NCBI GenBank assembly: GCA_963662175.1 | Contig: OY759223.1 | Span: 7,225,549-7,289,548, forward strand | DNA: 64,000 bases | Origin: Aradus depressus | Taxonomy: Eukaryota; Arthropoda; Insecta; Hemiptera; Aradidae | Direction: 5' to 3' | Shown here: in pieces, positions 1-10,129 of the stretch | Layout of the letters: each line of letters begins with the position of its first letter | Numbering within the stretch: the stretch's first letter is position 1 | The notes under the pieces: model-generated | Seen by the model: the letters and a program-made list of their open reading frames with translations, nothing else | What the model was told of the DNA's origin: nothing | The model's database searches: none | Position numbers and translations under genes: made by a program

Positions 1-885
1 GGGTGTTTGGGCAAAAGAGCTTAAGTCAGAAAATCTGAACTTTAGGAGGGAAATTTCTGAAGGTTTGAAAAATTGCTTTATATCAGGTAAAACACATTTA
101 TGTTACTTGAAATATTATTTCAATAAAAGTATTAAATATAAACAAACTAAAATATTCCAACATTGAGTTGCATTTAGTAAAAATATTTAAATGTACAAGT
201 CCTTTGGAGCACAAGACATATTCTGACTTAAGCCCTTGTGCCTAAATACCAGAGATATATTATAAACCAAACGTTAACTGTCTATCACCAACATCTGAAC
301 AATAATATCTAACTATCTGAATAATAATAAATATAATAATAATTTAAATAATGGCTTTGTTATTTAAAACTCATTAAAGAAAATGTATTCAACGGATTCA
401 GGGATTAGCACTTTAATCCGTATCTTATCCTTAACGATGGGAGCGAGGCTACTGATCTACGGATCCACCGGTTGAACCCTTTGAACACGCAACCATAAAA
501 GTAATTAAAAATTACTTATAATATTAATTATTAATTATCGAAACAATCGATAGTTCAAAATGACATGCTATGAGCAGTGGCGGATCTACAATTTTTGAAA
601 GACCCTGAGACTTTTTGAAGGAGGCCCCCTCTAGAAATTTGATGACCAAAAACATTTTAAGTTACTGGGGCAAGAAAAAAATAAATACTAAAAAAAAGAT
701 GTATTGGATCTTAATCTTATGTACCTACTGTTTTCTATATTTATCGTTTTTTTTTTTGTTTTTTTTTGTATTTATAACAAAATTATTTGTTTATAAAATC
801 GTAGAATATGAAGAAACTGGAGAAATGTTTTCAAGTTATGATGGGGCGAAAACTTCATTGCTGTTTCGGTTAAATAGCTATTGCG
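1..885. other. Left edge, no gene seen
   Basis: AT-rich sequence. CAGTGGCGGATCTACAATTT at 575 resembles a DNA transposon terminus and is followed by GAGGCCCCCT, but no partner end was found. A short SINE tail fragment (TCATGCCCGGGCTTAAACTA) sits at 886-912. The 101-residue frame at 615-920 is low-complexity. Confidence 0.4.
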
Positions 886-924
886 ATTCATGCCCGGGCT
901 TAAACTACGAGGTCGAATGAGATT

Positions 925-1135
925 CCGCATTTTGGTAGAGATGTAATCGCAGAGGAAGGAAGACTTCAGAAGATTGGACTATGAGAGCATTCTCAGGAAA
1001 CTGGGAGACTGAGCACTCCATGAAGGGCTTGGTTTAGGTAGTATAAGTATAAACATACAGGTAATATAATAAGGGGGAAGCCCAGCGCTTCCAGGGAAGG
1101 GATAAGAGCACTGGATGCTTAGGTCCCTAAATTTA
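925..1135 (+). pseudogene. 3' end fragment of the same non-LTR family
   Basis: AACTGGGAGACTGAGCACTC and GAAGGGCTTGGTTTAGGTAG align with AACTTGGAGACAGAGTCCTT and TAGGGCTTGGTTTTGGTAG at 17328-17372. Both end in a GGAT.CTTAGGTCCCTA motif. No intact frame. Confidence 0.5.
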
Positions 1136-1164
1136 AAACACCAGTCCCCCACACATATATATAA

Positions 1165-1315
1165 TAAACTACAAGGTCATATCGCCTACTATCAGAGCGC
1201 TCTTTCGTCTGGTGGGCAGGAGCCCGACTTAAGAATGGGAGTCCTAAATTTTTATTCATCTAGGATATGGGTCTTTTACCTGCATCGCACACGCTCGCTT
1301 AACGTTCCGTTCTCA
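1165..1315 (-). mobile_element. SINE family A fragment
   Basis: CTACAAGGTCATATCGCCTA..AGAGCGCTCTTTCGTCTGGT..GGAGTCCTAAATTTTTATTC..CTTAACGTTCCG, reverse orientation, diverged. Confidence 0.7.
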
Positions 1316-1319
1316 CGGG

Positions 1320-2670
1320 CTAACTCATCTCAAGATCCAAAGTCCAACAACCGGTAGAGTGTACACATTTAGTCCCTGCTACGTACGGCTGTAATCAATC
1401 AACGGAAGTCTCCATATGTAATTTTGACGAGATGGTGTTTGAGTATCAGCATAATCATAATATCCATTAAAGGGGAAGCTGTCTACTGCTCAAATATTAT
1501 GCAAAATACCAGCTGATGTTTCAATATTGATGAGCAAAATAAAGATTTGTTACTGTCCCCTCATACATTAGAAAAGGTACATAGTACACATGGCAGCAAG
1601 GTCATCTCATAAGTATACTTACACCCAGCGTACTTATATTTTATATATATATTTATTTATTTATAATTTTATATTTATTCATTTAGGAGATGTTCCGGTA
1701 GATGTCTCTCAGCAACAGGCACATCTCCACAACTTAGTATTAGTTTCAGATGAACGGAAGCTTCATCATATTTATTTGTTTGTCCTAACAAGTTCGAAGT
1801 TAAGAAACACTCTAAAAGACTAAAGTTACCTGTATATACTATATACTCGACATACTAGCCCTTTCCACAGCCATAAAAAGTAGATCAGATCGCGCTGAAT
1901 GGCTTCAGTAGTCACAAATAGACAAACAGATGTTAAAGATATAATAGCCCGTTCTACTGCCATAAAAAGTAGATCAGATCGCGCTGAATGGCTTCAGTAG
2001 TCACAAATAGACAAACAGATGTTAAAGATATAATAGCCCGTTCTACTGCCATAAAAAGTAGATCAGAGCGCGCTGAATGGCGTCAGTAGTCACAAATAGA
2101 TAAAAATATGTTATAGATATAATAGCCCTTTCTACAGCCATAGGACCCACGAATCTAACAAAGAAACACGATGGCTATTATAAGTTATCGGAAATCTTAA
2201 AGAAAAAAAAATGAATTGAAATAAATAATCAAAAAGTTCACAATAAGCATTCAAAGAGAAGAAAAAAGTGAGATGGGGAAGTTATAACTTAATTCAAAAA
2301 GTATTATGAGTAAAGTTTGATAAAAGTTAAAATATTTAACAGAGGGAGAAGTTATTGAACCAAGAAGTAACTTAAAATTCATTTATCTTCTATTGTAGAA
2401 GATACTTAACTTATCTTACAAATTTTTTTCTTATTTTTATTTTCACAAAGAAAAAGAGAAAAACATTTGATTATTTTTTTTTATATTTCACTTTGTATGA
2501 AATAATATTTTTGTAATATAGTTTGACGGAGGCGAAGAGATTAATGGAACAGCGTTGTGCTCAAGACTGGAACAACGGAGATCACTCCATACTATACTTT
2601 GTGGAAAGTTATATCGGCATAAAATATAAATGGATGAGTCCGCATTTTATTATACTAGGACTCTCTGTAT
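1320..2670. other. Gene-free interval apart from the 89-bp minisatellite
   Basis: 1320-1850 holds short AT-rich frames only; 2146-2670 is A-rich with TATTTTATA-like stretches. Nothing else supported. Confidence 0.4.
1852..2145 (+). repeat. 89-bp minisatellite, three copies
   Basis: CCATAAAAAGTAGATCAGAT starts at 1871, 1960 and 2049, with a partial fourth (CCATAGG) at 2138: period exactly 89. The first two copies are almost identical; the third has several changes. Confidence 0.9.
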
Positions 2671-2671
2671 A

Positions 2672-3000
2672 AAGTATATGGGAAGTTATGTAACCGGTCA
2701 ACAATTTGATGGGGAGTTTACAACGGAATTTCATGTTATCCGATCCGACCTCTAACAATCATTTCTGCCTATTTATTTGTATGTGAAGACGATAACACCC
2801 AATATGTGTATTCAAAACCCCGTAACGACAACACTTATCAATTTTCAGTGACATCGGCTCAACTCATAAACCCTAATAACGGCCCATGCCAAGTATATTA
2901 ATGCTTTGACATGAAATTTCATATTTAAATTCAAAACCCAACGAGGACATCAACTGCCAAATTTCAGCGTCTTAGGTATTTATCTGGGAGGTACTCCAGT
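2672..3000 (+). repeat. Dispersed repeat (GATAACTCCCGATAG family), copy
   Basis: Family features: start GGGGAAGTTATGTAATCGGT, then TTTCAACGGAATTTCATG, GTGAACACGATAACTCCCGA, TAGAATGAATGTATCGACAC, GACACTTATCAATTTTCAG, ATCGGCTGAAGG, CAAAAACCCTAATAACGGCC, AACGGTCGATTGGTTTTGGA and an end GGGGAAGTACATTGCCGGTG-ATTCACCGAC followed by a T run. Non-coding, no clear terminal repeats, unclassified. This copy covers the first two thirds. Confidence 0.65.
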
Positions 3001-3013
3001 AAAATAGTTAATA

Positions 3014-3594
3014 TGACTCATGCCCGGGCTTTTACTACGAGTTCATTTTGCCTACTAGCAGAGCGCTCTTTCGTCACTCTGGTGGACATGAGCCCGACTC
3101 TACTATAAGATGAACTTAAATGAAATAAAACATAAGTTTTTTAGTGGTATTGTCTAATTTCACAGAATATATATACATGGGAGTACTTTCGGTATTTCTA
3201 CCATCCTCAGCCGAAAGTGTAAGAGATAAGACGATGCTTTTGGCTGAGGATGGTAGAAATACCGAAAGTACTCCCATGTAAATATAGTTGGTGAAATTAG
3301 ACAATCTCATAAATAGACAAGTTTTATTTCTTTGAAGTTCATTTGAATTATTTCACAATATCTCTGCAATAATGTCAGTTTTCATCTACTGTAAGAGTCC
3401 TAGATTTGCCTACCCTAAATTTATATTCATCTAGGGTATTTAACAAGTAACTGACATCGCACAGGCTCGGAATCCATCGCTAAACTTATTTTACCTGCCA
3501 GATAAAATAAAGTAAGAGCCTCGGCCGGGTTTCGAACTTGTAATCTTGAGCTAAGTAAGCAAGCACGCATACCACTGAGATATTGGCGCCCTCG
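3014..3594 (-). mobile_element. SINE family A split by a Penelope-like palindrome
   Basis: Tail half 3014-3110 (ACTCATGCCCGGGC..GACTCTACT) and head half 3387-3594 (GTAAGAGTCC..TTGGCGCCCTCG), separated by the head-to-head element. Missing part of the CCATCCGAAGGACG block. Followed directly by a SINE tail half in the opposite orientation. Confidence 0.85.
3111..3386. mobile_element. Head-to-head Penelope-like termini forming a palindrome, inserted in a SINE
   Basis: Two inverted arms meet near 3215-3240. Each holds ATTGTCTAATTTCAC and a hammerhead-like core. On the plus strand at 3241-3272 it is TGG-CTGAGGA-T-GGTA-GAAA-TACC-GAAAGTACTC-CCA; the inverse lies at 3184-3210. The right arm continues to AATGTCAGTTTTCATC. 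The element splits a minus-strand SINE at its CTCTACT/GTAAGAG site, with TCTACT or similar repeated on both sides. Confidence 0.65.
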
Positions 3595-3717
3595 GTACTC
3601 GTTAAAGAGCCCTTACTAGGTGAACTAAGAGAGTCGGGCTCATATAGTCTAACCAGAGCTCTGGTAGTAGGCGATATGGCCTCATAGTTAAAGCCCGGGC
3701 ATGAGTCAAAATAACTA
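3595..3717 (+). mobile_element. SINE family A 3' half, head-to-head with the preceding copy
   Basis: GGTACTCGTTAAAGAGCCC..GGTAGTAGGCGATATGG..AAGCCCGGGCATGAGTCA, plus strand, starting at the base where the minus-strand copy ends. Confidence 0.75.
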
Positions 3718-4253
3718 GCACACACACACACACTGTGTGGAATTTCATGTTTTCCGACTGATTAAAAGAATGAAAAAAACAAAACAATTTCTCTGTCTGT
3801 TTTTTTTTTTTTTTGGGTGGCTTGTTTGGGGGACCACTATCATGAGACTTCTGGTCCAGTGTTATAAAGCGCAAATGGGTTCATAGCATAAAGAGAGGGT
3901 GAATACTGTCAGAGGGCCTGGAGAACTACTCAGGGCTCTCACTACAAAGTCACTTCTGACACCACTAACATCAATGGCGGCTACATTGCCTGTCTGATGT
4001 TTGTCTAATTAACAGACCACCGACCACTGGAGAGAAGACAGCGCCTAACAAGACCACTTCTCTTATACCATAACGGTATAATTCAAACATTTATGGTCAA
4101 TATTCTAACAGTTATTTATTTATATTCACATGGACTTCCAACTTAATTTCCATCATATTGAAAGAAAAATGTCTTCATAAGTCTGGTTTTCCGATGGGAC
4201 TCTACCATGTAACCAAATTTTTCTAAAATATTAAAGATCAAAGACAATTTGAA

Positions 4254-4563
4254 TGACTCATGCCCGGGCTTTATCTACGAGGTCATATTGCTTACTACCC
4301 GGGCGCTTTTCGTCACTCTGTTGGACGTGAACCGCACTCTACTGTGGGAGTCCTAAATGTTTACCTAAGTCTACAACTAGATTAGGGGTCTTAACAAGTA
4401 ACTGACATCGCACAGATTCCAGACCATCGCTTAACCCACCCGAAGGACGGCGTGCTCAAGGTTTTCCCACCTCTCAGATAAAAAAAACCTAAGGGACTCG
4501 GCCGGGTTTCAAATCCATCTTGAACTCAATAACAAGCACGCATTCCACTACCAGCGCCCTCGT
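4254..4563 (-). mobile_element. SINE family A, diverged subtype
   Basis: Reverse copy from TGACTCATGCCCGGGC to CCAGCGCCCTCG. Subtype with GGCGTGCTCAAGGTTTTCCC, the same GTGCTCAAGG wording found in the satellite array. Confidence 0.8.
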
Positions 4564-4796
4564 AACTAATTATGTAAATTTGTGATGTACAAAAAGTACA
4601 CACATATTAAATGTGAAATTATTGTTAAAATTAAATTATTTGAAAAGAAAAGAGATGCGGTGAAAAGTTGTAATTTTTATGGGAACAATTATTTCAAGAA
4701 AGTGGCAACACTGTTTCTATATAAATTCAACCAGGCAAGAGATGTTCAATATATTAGAAACTAATCAAATATAAGAATAAACAAAAATTGAAAATG

Positions 4797-5145
4797 TTAG
4801 GTTAGGTTAGGTTTTATGACTCATGCCCGGGCTTTAACAACGAGGTCATATCGCCTACTACCAAAGCGCTCTTTCGTCACTCTGGTGGACATGAGCCCGA
4901 CTCTACTGTGGGAGTCCTAAATTTCGCCTACCCTAAATTTTTATTCACCTAGGGTAGGGGACTTTAACGAGTACCTGACATCGTACAGGCTCGGGACCAT
5001 CGCTTAACGTCCCATCCGAAGGACGGCGTGCTTAAGTTTATTTTACCTCCCAGATAAAATAAACTAAGGGCCTCGGTCGGGCTACGAACCCACAACCTTG
5101 AGCTCAGAAGTCAAGCACGCATACTACTGAGCTACCGGCTTCCTC
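4797..5145 (-). mobile_element. tRNA-derived SINE (family A), full length, (CCTAA)n tail
   Basis: Family A, read in its own direction: tRNA-like head GGGCGCCGGTAGCTCAGTGG (A box) with GGTTCGAAACC-type B box, then GGCCCTTAGTTTATTTTATC, CCGTCCTTCGGATGGGACGT, GTCGGGCTCATGTCCACCAG, AAGCCCGGGCATGAGTCATA and a tail of AACCTAACCTAACC. Total ~335 bp. Here it is on the minus strand, so the tail appears as GTTAGGTTAGGTTAGG at 4797. Flanks share AATTGAAA-TG as a short target duplication. Confidence 0.9.
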
Positions 5146-5149
5146 TAAT

Positions 5150-5840
5150 AATTGAAAGTGTGTTTAAAAGTTTAAATAGAATTTATAATAAAATATATAC
5201 AAAAAAACAAAACAATATTAGATGTGCTTCTGTTTCAAGTGAGAAAAGACAACAGATGGTCCAAGCAGACATTGATAAAGATATGACCTTGCTTTGGTGT
5301 GAGAGTCATCTAATATATCTGTATTGTTGATTGAGTTATATCGTATTTTAAATGAGAGAGACATGGAATAGATTGTGGTTTGTCATGACTGATATAAATG
5401 AGAGAGCTCCAAGTTTGAGTGAAATACAGAAAATAGGTGTTTTTTTTTTCAACTATTATTTTATATACTTATGTCCAAAAAAGGCTTAATGTCAATTTAA
5501 GAAATAGGTAGGTAGTTAATAATATAATTTTTTGTGATTTATTTTTTATTTAAAATTAAAATTAAATGTTGATTTTATTGTATTCTATTCATTTTTACTG
5601 TCAACCAAATAAAAAATACCTTTGAATTAGATTATTGAAAATATTCTAAATTGGCTAGTATCTCTTATTATATTTTTTATGGAAAATAAATTTTAAAAAA
5701 CTTCCTCAAAATTGCTTGTTATAAAGTTCATATTTTTTATTATTAAGATACTTTTGGGTAAAATACTGTAGAAATCAAAATTTAATTTAAGATCAGCTTA
5801 AAATAATTTCTATAGGAAATGTAGTAGGTAACTAAAATGA
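5150..5840. other. AT-rich interval, nothing recognised
   Basis: Lies between a family A and a family B SINE. No frame over 40 codons of normal composition and no repeat found within the window. Confidence 0.4.
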
Positions 5841-5844
5841 AAAA

Positions 5845-6050
5845 AGTGGGAGCCATTGTGGCCGTGCGGGCTAGAGCGTAGGGCTCTGATCGCATAGTCT
5901 CACCATGGTTTGCGGGTTGGAATCCCGTCCGGAAGTGAGTTTTATTTCGTAGATAGAACTCCCTCCCGGGGCCATGGATGTCGTAAATAACAAGATAACT
6001 AAGAGACATGGCTAATATGCATCGTACATAAGGCCAAAAAAAAATAATAA
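5845..6050 (+). mobile_element. tRNA-derived SINE (family B), poly(A)-rich tail
   Basis: Family B differs from A. Its head is GGCCGTGCGGGCTAGAGCG with a B box in GCGGGTTSGAATCCCGTCC, then GAGTTTTATTTCGTAGATAG, AACTCCCTCCCGGGGCCATG, GACATGGCTAATATGCACCG and an A-rich tail. This copy ends AAGGCCAAAAAAAAATAATA, close to the EGF exon's splice donor. Confidence 0.85.
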
Positions 6051-6106
6051 TAATAAAAAAAATAACAAAGTAATAAAATTTTTTTTATTTATCTCATTTT
6101 ACATAC

Positions 6107-6211
6107 CTGCAAGTAGCTCCATTCTTGCAGAGGTTAGTGTCCGGACGACATAGAGGACCCTCAGTACAGCTGGGACCAGAGAAACCAGAGAAACAGCTAC
6201 AGTAGAAAGAT
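6107..6211 (-). CDS. Second coding exon of the CUB/EGF gene (EGF repeat)
   Basis: A 105-nt exon bounded by acceptor ..TTTCAG (before 6211) and donor GTATGT (6106-6101). Joined to the exon ending at 16568 it reads SSFYCSCFSGFSGPSC then TEGPLCRPDTNLCKNGATC, completing one EGF domain (six Cys across the splice, with the typical CxCxxGFxGxxC end) and starting a second. Both splice phases agree (2 nt in, 2 nt out), which is strong support for a real exon. The remaining EGF exons must lie beyond the left end of the window; none was found in 1-6100. Confidence 0.85.
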
Positions 6212-6324
6212 CTGAAACATCAGAGAATATGTTAGCAAAGGACAATATAGGTGTCTACCTAAAGAAGTTAGGTTGGAGAACAGGATGGGGAGGCAGTCTT
6301 CAGTGTTCCAAAAACATCTACCGC

Positions 6325-6450
6325 TTTCATATAAATCAAACGGAAGAAACGTCAAAGAAATGAAAGACATTGTCTTCCCACTGTTTTATTCCCTACCAGG
6401 ATCGGTGTTCAACGCAACTGCGTCATCATCAGGGGCACATCTATGAACAC
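6325..6450 (-). mobile_element. Penelope-like 3' terminus (AAGACAAYGTC subtype)
   Basis: Read on the minus strand: CCTGATGATGACGCAGTTGC, GTTGAACACCGATCC, then GGGAATAAAACAGTGGGAAG and ACAATGTC. Near-identical relatives lie at 7247-7352 and 16390-16510. It combines the CTGATGA-N-hairpin-GAA motif with an AGTGGGAAGACA block equivalent to AGTGGAATAGACA of the other families. Confidence 0.5.
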
Positions 6451-6809
6451 ATATAAAATAAACGTATGGAAAAAGTAACTAAAGCAAGAGTGAGTGAATA
6501 AATCTAGTAACCCCTCTCCTGTGAGCTATTAGCCAGCGTTTCATTAGACACCACACTGTACGGGTTTGGTAAGCCAGTTTTTTTAAATTATTTGTTACTC
6601 TGTACTATGCATGGCAATATTTCAAAATATATCGATACATCGAACAACTGATATATCGCTACAAATAAATCGCAGCGGCCGATATAATGGTCAGAATATA
6701 TCGATACATCGGTAATTAACGATATATAAACCAAGTTACTTGTGAGTTACTTGAGACAAAAACTCAAAACTAAATAGTTGATAGTTAACAAAAGTCAATA
6801 AAAAAAAGG

Positions 6810-7192
6810 GGTCTCAACGAGCATCTGACATCGCACTGGCTCTGGACGGTGTGCTCAAGGTTTTTTCATTAATAATAGTTAGTTATTATGACTCATGCCC
6901 GGGCTTTAACTACTAGGTCATATCGCCTACTATCAGAGTGCTCTTTCGTCACTCTGGTGGACATGAGCCCGACTCTACTGTAGGAGTCCTAAATTTTGCC
7001 TACCCTAAATATTTTATTCACCTAGGGCAGAGTTCTTTAACGAGTATCTGACATCGTACAGGCTCGAGACCATCGTTTAACGTCCCATCCGAAGGACGGC
7101 GTGCTTAAGTTTATTTTACTTCCCGTATTTTGAACCCGCGATCTTGAGCTCAGTAAGTAAGCACGCGTACCACTGAGCTACCAGTGCCCTCA
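6810..7192 (-). mobile_element. SINE family A: fragment plus full-length copy
   Basis: 6810-6868 is a fragment of the GTGCTCAAGGTTTTTTCA subtype. 6880-7192 is a nearly complete reverse copy from ATGACTCATGCCCGGGC to CCAGTGCCCTC lacking the part between TACCTCCC and GAACCCG. Confidence 0.8.
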
Positions 7193-7246
7193 AACACACA
7201 AGTGAAGAAGTCTGTCACAATAATATATAACTATTCACATGTGATA

Positions 7247-7352
7247 TTGAGATGTGAAACAAGATTTCTCATAGAAATAAAAAAGCGTTGTCTTTCCACT
7301 GTTTTATTCCCTATCAGAACCGGTTTTGAACACAACTGTGTCATCATCAGTG
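7247..7352 (-). mobile_element. Penelope-like 3' terminus, same subtype
   Basis: Minus strand CCACTGATGATGACACAGTT..CAAAACCGGTTCTGATAGGG, followed by GAATAAAACAGTGGAAAGAC. Here GAAA of the core has changed to CAAA. Adjacent to a SINE that ends at about 7192. Confidence 0.5.
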
Positions 7353-7354
7353 GA

Positions 7355-8168
7355 ACAGTTGTTTTGAAAACTCTACCTGTTGGGAAATAAAATGGTATTT
7401 TATGAAAAATAACATTTTCAAATATTTTAAAATTTACAAAAATATGTCCTACAGGGCTCAGTTAGTACAACAAAGGACCAAGAACATGAATATACATACA
7501 AATACAGGTACTAGAAGTTAACGAGGTTAGTTCACATTTATGTCCTGAAACCGAAAGGCGCTTATTTTGAGGTTTGCCCAGAGGTTAAAAAAAGCTTTCA
7601 TCTGGCTCAGTATATTTGCATATTTAAGACCATGGCTCAAAAAAAAAAAATGTTGCCCTTAGTTCCTCTTGGGAATTCGCGTGACGTCTGACGACTCACT
7701 AGGGGTCTCCCATTCTGGGAGGAAAAGGAAAAAAATACCCCTTTAACGTTAAAAGAGGAAAAATAATGGTCATTACAGAGGGGTGACAATGGCAGATTGT
7801 CCAAGAGGAGTGATCCCATCAAGTTGGGATAATAACGGTACCCCGGTTACTTCTATAGAGCCCCGTTCAGCTTAATTCAGTAGGAGGGCCTCAATTTAAA
7901 GGGCACCAACCCTCAATAACTGCCCATGTACTGAACTTATCCAAACAAAATTTATTATACGGATTTTTATTTTTTCGACTTACGCTAAGGCATAACACCG
8001 GAATTTTTCACAGGCACATTGGTTTAAAACAAAGCAACTACAGAAAAACAATTATATGAAGTAGTTGAAATTAATTCAAAGTACAAATAAAATTCATTAA
8101 AAATTATTTTGCAAAGAAGCAAGATATGGGCGCGCAATTCCCCTTGAAGAGGAATGGGGCCACCACAC
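7355..8168. other. Intronic interval, unidentified
   Basis: Contains a moderately GC-rich part (7640-7900: CGCGTGACGTCTGACGACTC, GGTACCCCGGTTACTTCTAT) of unknown origin, followed by AT-rich sequence. No coding frame or repeat partner identified. Confidence 0.35.
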
Positions 8169-8176
8169 AGCACAGT

Positions 8177-8374
8177 TAGGGTTCTATCGATACCACAAAG
8201 TATCGATACATTTACTCATGAGTAGTATTGAATAAAACTTTCGATACTACCTACGTGTATCGATTGAATCGAGTAGTTTGTTATAATTAATTCTAAAAAA
8301 TCTATAAATCTACATAAATTTAAATAAAAATCGTATTGCATCGAGTATTTCGTTATAATTAATTTTAAACCACG

Positions 8375-8454
<80 letters not shown>

Positions 8455-9246
8455 ATATAATAATAATAAAAAACTCAATACAATTTGAAAGATATAAGTA
8501 AATGATATATTGTAGTGGGCATAAGAAACAAATAAATCAAATCGAATAAGATAAAATTATATTATTAAAAACATACTGAATGTAATAAAAAACCTTATAA
8601 AATAAACATACAATTTATTTTTACTAAGGATATAAAACTACTGGAGACTGTTCGTATTCCGACAATATTTCACTATTTTAAAACACTTTTTGCAAGTCGC
8701 TGAGATCGAAACGTTCTTAGTGTAATAAATCCACACTTTCGCCGTAGGACGAGGCATTATAATTTGTAATTGACAAAATGAAAAGTAAAAATAAAATAAA
8801 ATAATGATATCGTAATCATGTTCACGGTTCTCTTCAAAATTAAACAAACGTATGCCTTCATAAACGATAAACCATTTAATGTAAATAAGGTAAGAAATAA
8901 GGACGCATCATGCAGACTGCGTGATGACATCACACGTGAGGTTATCACTATCGATATATACGAGTATCATTTGTCCGTGGACCGGAATTTGAGTTCAGTA
9001 TTTTACTGCAACAACAAATAAAAGAAAATTGTAAGAAATTAAACGGTGAACGATTTTGACGAATTGAAAAATTTATACAATTTTTTTTAATTGTTGAAAT
9101 TTGAAACAAGTACTTTGAATCGATACGGGTATTATCTATTCGATACCTACTTGGTATCGAAAGAAAAGTATCTATACCAAAAGTACTTGGTATTGGATAA
9201 AAGTATCGATACTTTACTTGTATTTACTTGTATCGATAGATCCCTA
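8177..9246. mobile_element. hAT-type MITE rich in TATCGATA, with 8-bp target duplication
   Basis: The left end TAGGGTTCTATCGATACC and the right end, read in reverse, TAGGGATCTATCGATACA form the terminal inverted repeat. The flanks AGCACAGT (8169-8176 and 9247-9254) are an exact 8-bp target duplication, the hallmark of hAT insertion. Length 1,070 bp, including a long (AT)n tract at 8378-8452. No transposase is seen, so it is presumably mobilised in trans. A reverse-oriented relative lies at 32251-33499. Confidence 0.9.
8378..8452. repeat. (AT)n microsatellite inside the hAT MITE
   Basis: Over 70 bases of uninterrupted AT dinucleotides. Confidence 0.95.
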
Positions 9247-9254
9247 AGCACAGT

Positions 9255-9350
9255 CTTGAAGGCGAGTAGCGAGCCGACCCGGTCGCCAGAAGACCACACC
9301 GCAGAGGAGGCACCGAACCGGCGGCGACCCACCAGGGCGCGCACACAACC
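9255..9350. other. CpG-rich block split by the hAT MITE
   Basis: GAAGGCGAGTAGCGAGCCGA, CCCGGTCGCCAGAAGACC, GAACCGGCGGCGACCCACCA. Together with 8128-8176 (GGGCGCGCAATTCCCCTTGA) it would form one ~150 bp GC-rich stretch before the MITE inserted. Unlike the AT-rich intron around it. Identity unknown; no intact frame. Confidence 0.4.
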
Positions 9351-9689
9351 CCAAAATACAAAACCATCATCATTAAAAGTATTATTAAAAATTAATTGGT
9401 TAATTCGTTCTGGGATGAAATGCCGGTGATTTGCCGACTACTTTTTTTTTTGGTAAATTTAGAGTAAAGATTATGTTTTATAGGTCAGCGTGTAGAGATT
9501 AGTAAGTTAACAAACTTTGTGGTTGGAACAGAAGAACAGATGGATGCGGTTAGTACGTGGCTAACCACGTCTGCATTCTACCCCCAGAATTCCTTTCATG
9601 TTCCAGATAAATAAGTTAGACCAAAACGTGACTCCTATCGAATAAAAAACGTTCCTGCAGACAGTCGCTCACTCACACAGAGGAAATTT

Positions 9690-9870
9690 ACAACCTGAGC
9701 GCTCTTTCGTCACTCTGGTAGACTAGAGCCCGACTCTACTATGGGAGTCCTAAATTTTTCCTATCTAGATATATTCACCTAGGTTATGGGTCTCTAACGA
9801 GTACCGGACATCGTACAGGCTTGGGACCATCTCTTAACGTCCATCCGAAAGACGGCGTGCTAAGGTTTCT
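9690..9870 (-). mobile_element. SINE family A fragment
   Basis: Reverse fragment from GAGCGCTCTTTCGTCACTCT to AAAGACGGCGTGCTAAGGTT. Lacks both tail and tRNA head. Confidence 0.8.
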
Positions 9871-10129
9871 GATCCACACCTCCACTTCACGAAAACGAAA
9901 ACTGCCGTTGAGATGTACTTGTAAAGTTATTGACACGAATCTTCTTTGTGTTTCTTAAACTTCTCTGGGGTGTTACATTGTTGATTAATTCCAGCATTTC
10001 TTCCAGAGGTGTCTTCTGTTCTGATCTCTTCCCATGTATGCTGTTGTGCTCTGCCAACTTCATGTTCACTTGTCTTGTCTCTCACTCCATTAACATTCAA
10101 TGCCAGATCTCCGGTTGTCAGGTTCATTC

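Noticed and set aside
575..640. Transposon end CAGTGGCGGATCTAC
   Set aside because: Resembles a DNA transposon terminus, but no inverted partner or target duplication could be found nearby.
1590..1823. 77-residue frame containing GDVPVDVSQQQAHLHNLVL
   Set aside because: Looks protein-like over ~25 residues, but there is no splice context or family I recognise; the rest is AT-rich translation.
4797..4815. TTAGG repeats as interstitial telomere sequence or chromosome end
   Set aside because: They always adjoin the SINE body and lie inside its target duplications, so they are SINE tails.
9927..10127. Protein-like frames on the minus strand (LEEMLELINNVTPQRSL..)
   Set aside because: Frames in three phases overlap, no family is recognised and no splice support is seen; noted only within the retroelement 3' UTR entry.
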